64,000 nt of DNA from Paenibacillus turpanensis (GTDB lineage: Bacteria > Bacillota > Bacilli > Paenibacillales > YIM-B00363): contig NZ_WTLI01000017.1 of NCBI RefSeq assembly GCF_011421635.1, positions 60,835 to 124,834 of the forward strand. The letters are read 5' to 3'. Position 1 is the stretch's first letter, and the number at the start of each line of letters is the position of its first letter. The translations under genes and the position numbers were made by a program. Positions 59,571-64,000 of this stretch are shown here, piece after piece. A model generated the notes under the pieces. It did not search any database, was not told the origin of the DNA, and worked only from the letters and a program-made list of their open reading frames with translations.

Positions 59571-62500
59571 AAAAAGTGAAGAGATTAACTCCACTGGTTA
59601 TTATTATATTAATAGCTGTCACCTTATCTAATAACGCAAATGTTTTTGGAGATACGGCAGTAGGTGCGGCTAATAAGGAAATATTCGAAAAATACGGTTA
59701 TTCGAACTATTACGACATTGAAAAAGTAAATGCAGAGGTTTGGAAAACGAAAAATAGATTAGTGTACGGCAGTCCCCATGGAACGTACAAGCAAAATGAA
59801 TATAGGTACCTTGGTTACACAAACAAGGGCGAAGAATACCCGAATAATGATTATCCTTATGATGATGCTCCCAATCCAGGCAGTTTTTTTAACAATTATA
59901 CTTGGGTTGCAGATCCATGGAAAAATGAAACGGTTAAATCAGTGTATCCGAACGTTAAAAAAACCGTATTTGATGATTACCGTAGTCATTTTCGTGCCAA
60001 TTTTATCGAGGGTATGAAGCGGGAACATGGAGCTCATTTCAAAGAGGACGTCTATGTGCCTTGGGAAAATTATTACCACATAGTTGTGCCTTCCACGAAG
60101 CATACATGGGGGGTAGCCCGAATGTGGCATATTCGAAACTCTAAACTATGGTATATCGATGTGGGGCTGGCTCCAGATGTTCTTCTTAACCCTGACTCGG
60201 AAACCTTCGTTTCAACGCCGGAAGGCGATGCAGTTCTTAAGGCGATGGATAGGGGAGCGGAAAAGTACGATGTGTCGCTTGGTATTCCATCGAGTGAGGA
60301 GCTCTATGCGAATGTGACCAATGCGAAGCAGTATATGCATGAATTTGGATACCAATCGGTGAGTGGATACCGTACTTACTATATCACGGTAAGCAAGCAA
60401 TATAGGTCTTATTGGTATGTACAGGTACCGGACTATTGTACGCGGACCGTTAGTGATGGGAAGGGGGGCAGCCATAGTGAAACGTATAGGTGTGGATCGC
60501 ATACCGAAACGAGATATGGCAGCTACTCTACATTTACACGAACCTATCCAGTGATGCGTCCATACAAATACTATCAAATTAATCGTTTCGGACTTTATAA
60601 GCTTGATCATGCAGACATACAGAATGGCGCTCTGCCTGGTGGTACCGTACGTCTTGATCCAAACGGATATTCACCGCCATCAGCAGATGTATGGCACAGT
60701 CCGGATCCAGATGATCATTATAAAGAGGCTCCGGTTACTAGTTATTCGGTTGATCTTGGCCGAGATAGTGTTCATAGAGACAGCTGGGGAAGTACCAATT
60801 TTTATTCCGGATTTTCCTCGGCAGCTGAGGCACAGGTTGGGAAGGTTCAGGTGCGAAACGATCGTTTGATCTTAAATCATCTGGGGACGTCAACGGTTGT
60901 CATGAACGATGGCTATAGAGATGAACAGGCACCTACCCCGTCTCCATTCCCGGATGCCCCCAAAGTGGGGGCGGATATGCTATATGAAACGAATCTGAGA
61001 ATTCCGGATATAACTCCGAATAAAGATGCCTATGAATCCACTGGAAGTATATCATACACGATGGTCTCTAGTGTGGGATCACCGAGTTCAAGTGTCGAGG
61101 TTCCGATACATCCCAATTCAGTGACTGTACATACTCCTGTCGTGAACTATATGAAGATTCCGCACGACAACAGACGCTTCGACCAGCGGAAGGAGCCGGA
61201 TCTATCACGGCCCCCACTTATCTTAAGCCGTACATTCTCCGTTGAAATTCCAGAAGAGGGGAAGCACCGGGAAATATTAGGCTATCATACACGCAATTAC
61301 GGAGCTTATATTCGGGATCGTGGGCCAAACCTTGGGGATAAAGGGAAATATGTATTATTTCCTTTTGATGTTACGAATGAAGATCAATCAATCTACTATC
61401 CCGCTAATAAGTGGATTGAATTTCCGAAGGGCCAGACCTCTGTCACCTATCGACTGCCTGAATGGGTTGATGAGGGCAATTATACGGTAAGGACGAAGGT
61501 GCTTGCGCTGAATGATAAGACCACCTCGCCGGATGCCCCGGAAACGGCATGTCAGAAGGAAGCAAATTTAGAATTAGCCAACACTTGTGCCGTTAATGAT
61601 ATTGAAGTTGGAGTCGTGGGTAGGATGTACGGCTTCCAAGTTTCGGATATTGGTGACCCTAGATATAAGGAAGTATTTCGTACGGCGGAAGGCGCTTTAT
61701 CAGGAAATCGGTATGTAACCGGCCCTCTAGATCAGAATGCGTTGGAGACAAGTTATAAGGATAAACCGATTTGGTTTTTGCCGGTACGACAAGGCTCCCA
61801 TCCAACTCAGAAACGAACGGTTGTCCATTCCGGTTATTCCTTTGATTTCCAAGTTACGACGATCGGTAATTATTATAATCATGGTGAAGGTGTCGTGATT
61901 AAGCCTTCCTTCCGTTTTGTGAGTAAAAAGGGCGGGGCCTCGCAGGAAGTAGACCTGTACTACAATGCAACCGACGCTAATAAAATGGTCAAGGTTGGGT
62001 CGGAAGAGGATAAGCTGCTATATTTACGGACTTATAAGCTGTTTGACCCGATTCGAGGAATAACCGAGGAAGAGCTTAAAGGCGCCGGGGAGTACGAGTA
62101 TAAGAGTATTGTCCCTAAGATTCCAGAACAAGCGACCCTCACAGAGCCGAATTTTATGGAATGGTTCCGCACTCGTCCGATAAATATCGCGAGAGGATAC
62201 GGAGAGGAAATTTTAAGCTACAAGACCCGTACGTTAATTGGTCGAACGATCGGACCTGCGGCGACCGCAGTAGACCCTCTCGTTGTCAGACGAAGTGTTC
62301 AGCGCTGGTATGGCGAGTATCATGTACCTATCGCTCCCTATGTTCTTCCTAAAGGCACGGATATCGGCCAGCTTGCGATTAATCACGGTGGGTATTTGAC
62401 TGGTAAAGAGCCGGAATTTCTGCGGGACGGTTATATTATAGTAAATTTTGAGCTGTATACCGTTCGTGAAATGAATGAGGAAAAGAAAATATTGGCTTAC

Positions 62501-62677
62501 GATGCGCGGACGACGGATGAAATAGCAGCCGGAACCCACAGGGGAAATATGTGGGAAATCGAAGGATACATACCTCTAAAGGACACGGCTGGAGTTGAAT
62601 ATACGACATTCGGGGATATTATTCTTTATGATGTGGACTACTCGGCGACAAATGATGTACAGGGGTCCGGACAATAA
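59567..62677 (+). CDS. Large secreted protein of unknown function (1036 aa)
   Basis: The start is GTG 59567 (GTGA overlap with the stop of the previous gene); TTG at 59564 is the alternative. The N-terminus KKVKRLTPLVIIILIAVTLS is a signal peptide or anchor. The body is rich in Tyr, Asn and Pro, with a cysteine-containing segment around YCTRTVSDGKGGSHSETYRC and several beta-rich regions (SVDLGRDSVHRDSWGSTNFY). It may belong to DUF5704, a Paenibacillus-type secreted family, but this is from memory and unsure. As the largest gene at the end of the operon it could be a surface adhesin, tip or secreted effector of the machine. Confidence 0.75.
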   Translation: MKKVKRLTPLVIIILIAVTLSNNANVFGDTAVGAANKEIFEKYGYSNYYDIEKVNAEVWKTKNRLVYGSPHGTYKQNEYRYLGYTNKGEEYPNNDYPYDDAPNPGSFFNNYTWVADPWKNETVKSVYPNVKKTVFDDYRSHFRANFIEGMKREHGAHFKEDVYVPWENYYHIVVPSTKHTWGVARMWHIRNSKLWYIDVGLAPDVLLNPDSETFVSTPEGDAVLKAMDRGAEKYDVSLGIPSSEELYANVTNAKQYMHEFGYQSVSGYRTYYITVSKQYRSYWYVQVPDYCTRTVSDGKGGSHSETYRCGSHTETRYGSYSTFTRTYPVMRPYKYYQINRFGLYKLDHADIQNGALPGGTVRLDPNGYSPPSADVWHSPDPDDHYKEAPVTSYSVDLGRDSVHRDSWGSTNFYSGFSSAAEAQVGKVQVRNDRLILNHLGTSTVVMNDGYRDEQAPTPSPFPDAPKVGADMLYETNLRIPDITPNKDAYESTGSISYTMVSSVGSPSSSVEVPIHPNSVTVHTPVVNYMKIPHDNRRFDQRKEPDLSRPPLILSRTFSVEIPEEGKHREILGYHTRNYGAYIRDRGPNLGDKGKYVLFPFDVTNEDQSIYYPANKWIEFPKGQTSVTYRLPEWVDEGNYTVRTKVLALNDKTTSPDAPETACQKEANLELANTCAVNDIEVGVVGRMYGFQVSDIGDPRYKEVFRTAEGALSGNRYVTGPLDQNALETSYKDKPIWFLPVRQGSHPTQKRTVVHSGYSFDFQVTTIGNYYNHGEGVVIKPSFRFVSKKGGASQEVDLYYNATDANKMVKVGSEEDKLLYLRTYKLFDPIRGITEEELKGAGEYEYKSIVPKIPEQATLTEPNFMEWFRTRPINIARGYGEEILSYKTRTLIGRTIGPAATAVDPLVVRRSVQRWYGEYHVPIAPYVLPKGTDIGQLAINHGGYLTGKEPEFLRDGYIIVNFELYTVREMNEEKKILAYDARTTDEIAAGTHRGNMWEIEGYIPLKDTAGVEYTTFGDIILYDVDYSATNDVQGSGQ

Positions 62678-62682
62678 ATGAA

Positions 62683-62720
62683 GAGAAACAGCTGTGCTTA
62701 ATGCATAGCTGTTTCTATAT
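62683..62720 (+). terminator. Stem-loop after the large secreted protein gene
   Basis: GAAACAGCT / AGCTGTTTC stem with an inner TGC...GCA pairing. The tail (TATATCAT) is not strongly T-rich, so termination is probably only partial. Confidence 0.55.
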
Positions 62721-62800
62721 CATAGAGGTTTTCGAATAGGGTCAAAAGAAAGTACGATGTTCATAGGAATTGATTCAAGAGCTGACTAGGGGGATCACAA

Positions 62801-63892
62801 ATGAAGCGAGTAGCATTCGTATTACTATGCTTGTGCTTGGCAGTACTCTCAGCTTGTAATGGCGAACCTCGCCAGACAGGAGAGACCACACCTATATCAA
62901 CCCCCCAACAAGAGAGTGAGGTTGGGAATAAGGAATCCTACACTAACCCCGTTAACACTACAGATGAGGCGAAAGGGAAGAAGGGAGAGCAAACATCGGA
63001 CTCGCTTATAGCCTGTGCGAATGAGCTGGAAAGGCTGGGTCAATACACTGCAGAAAAGGGAGACGCGGACTATCGCTCTGGCCGCCGTATATTTCCGCTG
63101 CTGCATTTTATACTCACCAAAAAATCGGTGGATGCAAAGGAAGCCGCAGATTATAACTTTGTCTTGGATAATCCGATATTTGTAACGAAACAGGAGGAGT
63201 ACTCCAATTCTCTCGTTTTTTCTACAATTCATACGATTAGAACGGGGATTTTGCATGGTACCGCCGGTTTCCCAATGAATTCGGTGACCAGCTTTTATGA
63301 ACCAATGGTGCTAGGAGAGGACTATGACTATAAAGAACAAGTGCCCGGTGTGCAGGTAACACCTGATCGTTTTGTCGAGCTAAACCGCGAAAGTTGGATC
63401 AGTGAGTTTGGAGATTCGTCGAAAGCTTGTGAGGATGTACTGAAATTACCGCCTGCTTCGACAGAGTATCCATGGTTTGATTATAACCATGCCGTGTACC
63501 CGTTTTCCAAAGAAATTGATTTTGTTGCCGGTGTTGAAGGGGTAGGAAACGGCTTGCATGAATTTAACCGTTATCCCGAAGCGGACAGCAGTAAAATACA
63601 AATTCCTCTCTTATTGTACTGCCCGAATTGCAGCGAGGTAGAGGAAGTGGCAATGCTGCAAGAACAGAAGAGGTTAAGTTTTAATAAAGACCCCTATTAT
63701 GAGAAATGGCAGGATTGGCTGGGTAAGGAGTGGCACATGTATTTATCTGAGCCGATCGACTTTGATGATGATGCTGCCGTAAAGGCGGATTTTGACAAGC
63801 TTTATGCGGATCTCCCGCCCTTTGTTAATGAAAAAAGTTCTTTCATTGAAGTCACTTTGAAGGGTGATAAGGTTATGTTCTTTAACCAATAG
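62801..63892 (+). CDS. Hypothetical lipoprotein (363 aa)
   Basis: MKRVAFVLLCLCLAVLSACN ends with an LSAC lipobox (Cys19), followed by a Thr/Gln/Glu-rich linker. The globular part includes FVLDNPIFVTKQEEYSNSLV and a CPNC pair (LLYCPNCSEVEEV), which could bind metal or form a disulfide. AGGGGGATC precedes the ATG. The family is not recognised. Placement after the Tad-like operon suggests, but does not prove, a role in the envelope machine. Confidence 0.75.
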   Translation: MKRVAFVLLCLCLAVLSACNGEPRQTGETTPISTPQQESEVGNKESYTNPVNTTDEAKGKKGEQTSDSLIACANELERLGQYTAEKGDADYRSGRRIFPLLHFILTKKSVDAKEAADYNFVLDNPIFVTKQEEYSNSLVFSTIHTIRTGILHGTAGFPMNSVTSFYEPMVLGEDYDYKEQVPGVQVTPDRFVELNRESWISEFGDSSKACEDVLKLPPASTEYPWFDYNHAVYPFSKEIDFVAGVEGVGNGLHEFNRYPEADSSKIQIPLLLYCPNCSEVEEVAMLQEQKRLSFNKDPYYEKWQDWLGKEWHMYLSEPIDFDDDAAVKADFDKLYADLPPFVNEKSSFIEVTLKGDKVMFFNQ

Positions 63893-64000
63893 GCGGATTA
63901 AATGGGAAGTACTAAGACAAAAGTCGTGTATTGAGGTGGAAAATAGACCGAACGGCAATGGGACGCAGAAGTGTAATAGAGTATAATATACCATAAATAT

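Overview
The window looks like a chromosome segment of a Paenibacillus-type Gram-positive soil bacterium. It carries S-layer-homology (SLH) surface proteins, secreted plant-polymer hydrolases (a pectate lyase and a GH11 xylanase), many AraC/LacI regulators, an ABC sugar-type importer without its own ATPase, strong AGGAGG-type ribosome sites and CcpA-like cre sites. No rRNA, tRNA, CRISPR array or insertion sequence was recognised.

Layout. (1) 1-5990, minus strand: a DNA phosphorothioation operon dndB-dndC-dndD-dndE-dndA. The cysteine desulfurase gene dndA runs off the left edge, and a palindrome sits in the promoter. (2) 5996-8034: a coding remnant and small accessory genes, including a TVP38-family membrane protein. 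(3) 8126-24564: surface and secreted functions (SLH protein, Ig-like repeat protein, nuclease-like protein, MGT glycosyltransferase, AraC regulator divergent from a pectate lyase with a LysM domain, xylanase XynA, a SUMF1-fold lipoprotein, and a GLUG/Ig-like/SLH adhesin). (4) 25012-33393: a LacI regulator and two transcription units (unknown protein-PHP phosphoesterase-GDPD-MATE, and permease-permease-binding protein). Both units are preceded by the same TGGTA(T/A)CGATACCA operator, so they probably form one regulon for taking up and cleaving a phosphodiester or sugar-phosphate. (5) 33589-36400: a cassette resembling an orphan immunity island (SUFU, unknown, ankyrin, Imm70-like). (6) 36446-42659: a WYL regulator pair, two AraC regulators, a GNAT acetyltransferase and a pyruvate kinase.

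(7) 42900-63892 is the most striking part. A type VII secretion EssC-like triple-ATPase-domain protein, a YukD/EsaB-like ubiquitin-fold protein, a membrane-anchored CpaE/TadZ-like protein and a small WXG-motif protein form one unit ending in a terminator. Immediately downstream, on the same strand, lies a Tad/Flp-pilus-like operon: a CpaB-like SAF protein, two degenerate MinD/TadZ-like proteins, a CpaF/TadA ATPase, a TadB-TadC-like double membrane protein and five small single-TM pseudopilin-like proteins. It continues with a copper-amine-oxidase-N stalk protein, a 1036-residue secreted protein and a lipoprotein. Genes for EssA, EssB, EsaA, a secretin and a prepilin peptidase are not seen. I infer a composite T7SS/Tad-like cell-envelope machine. 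All functional assignments come from reading motifs in the translations; no database search was run.
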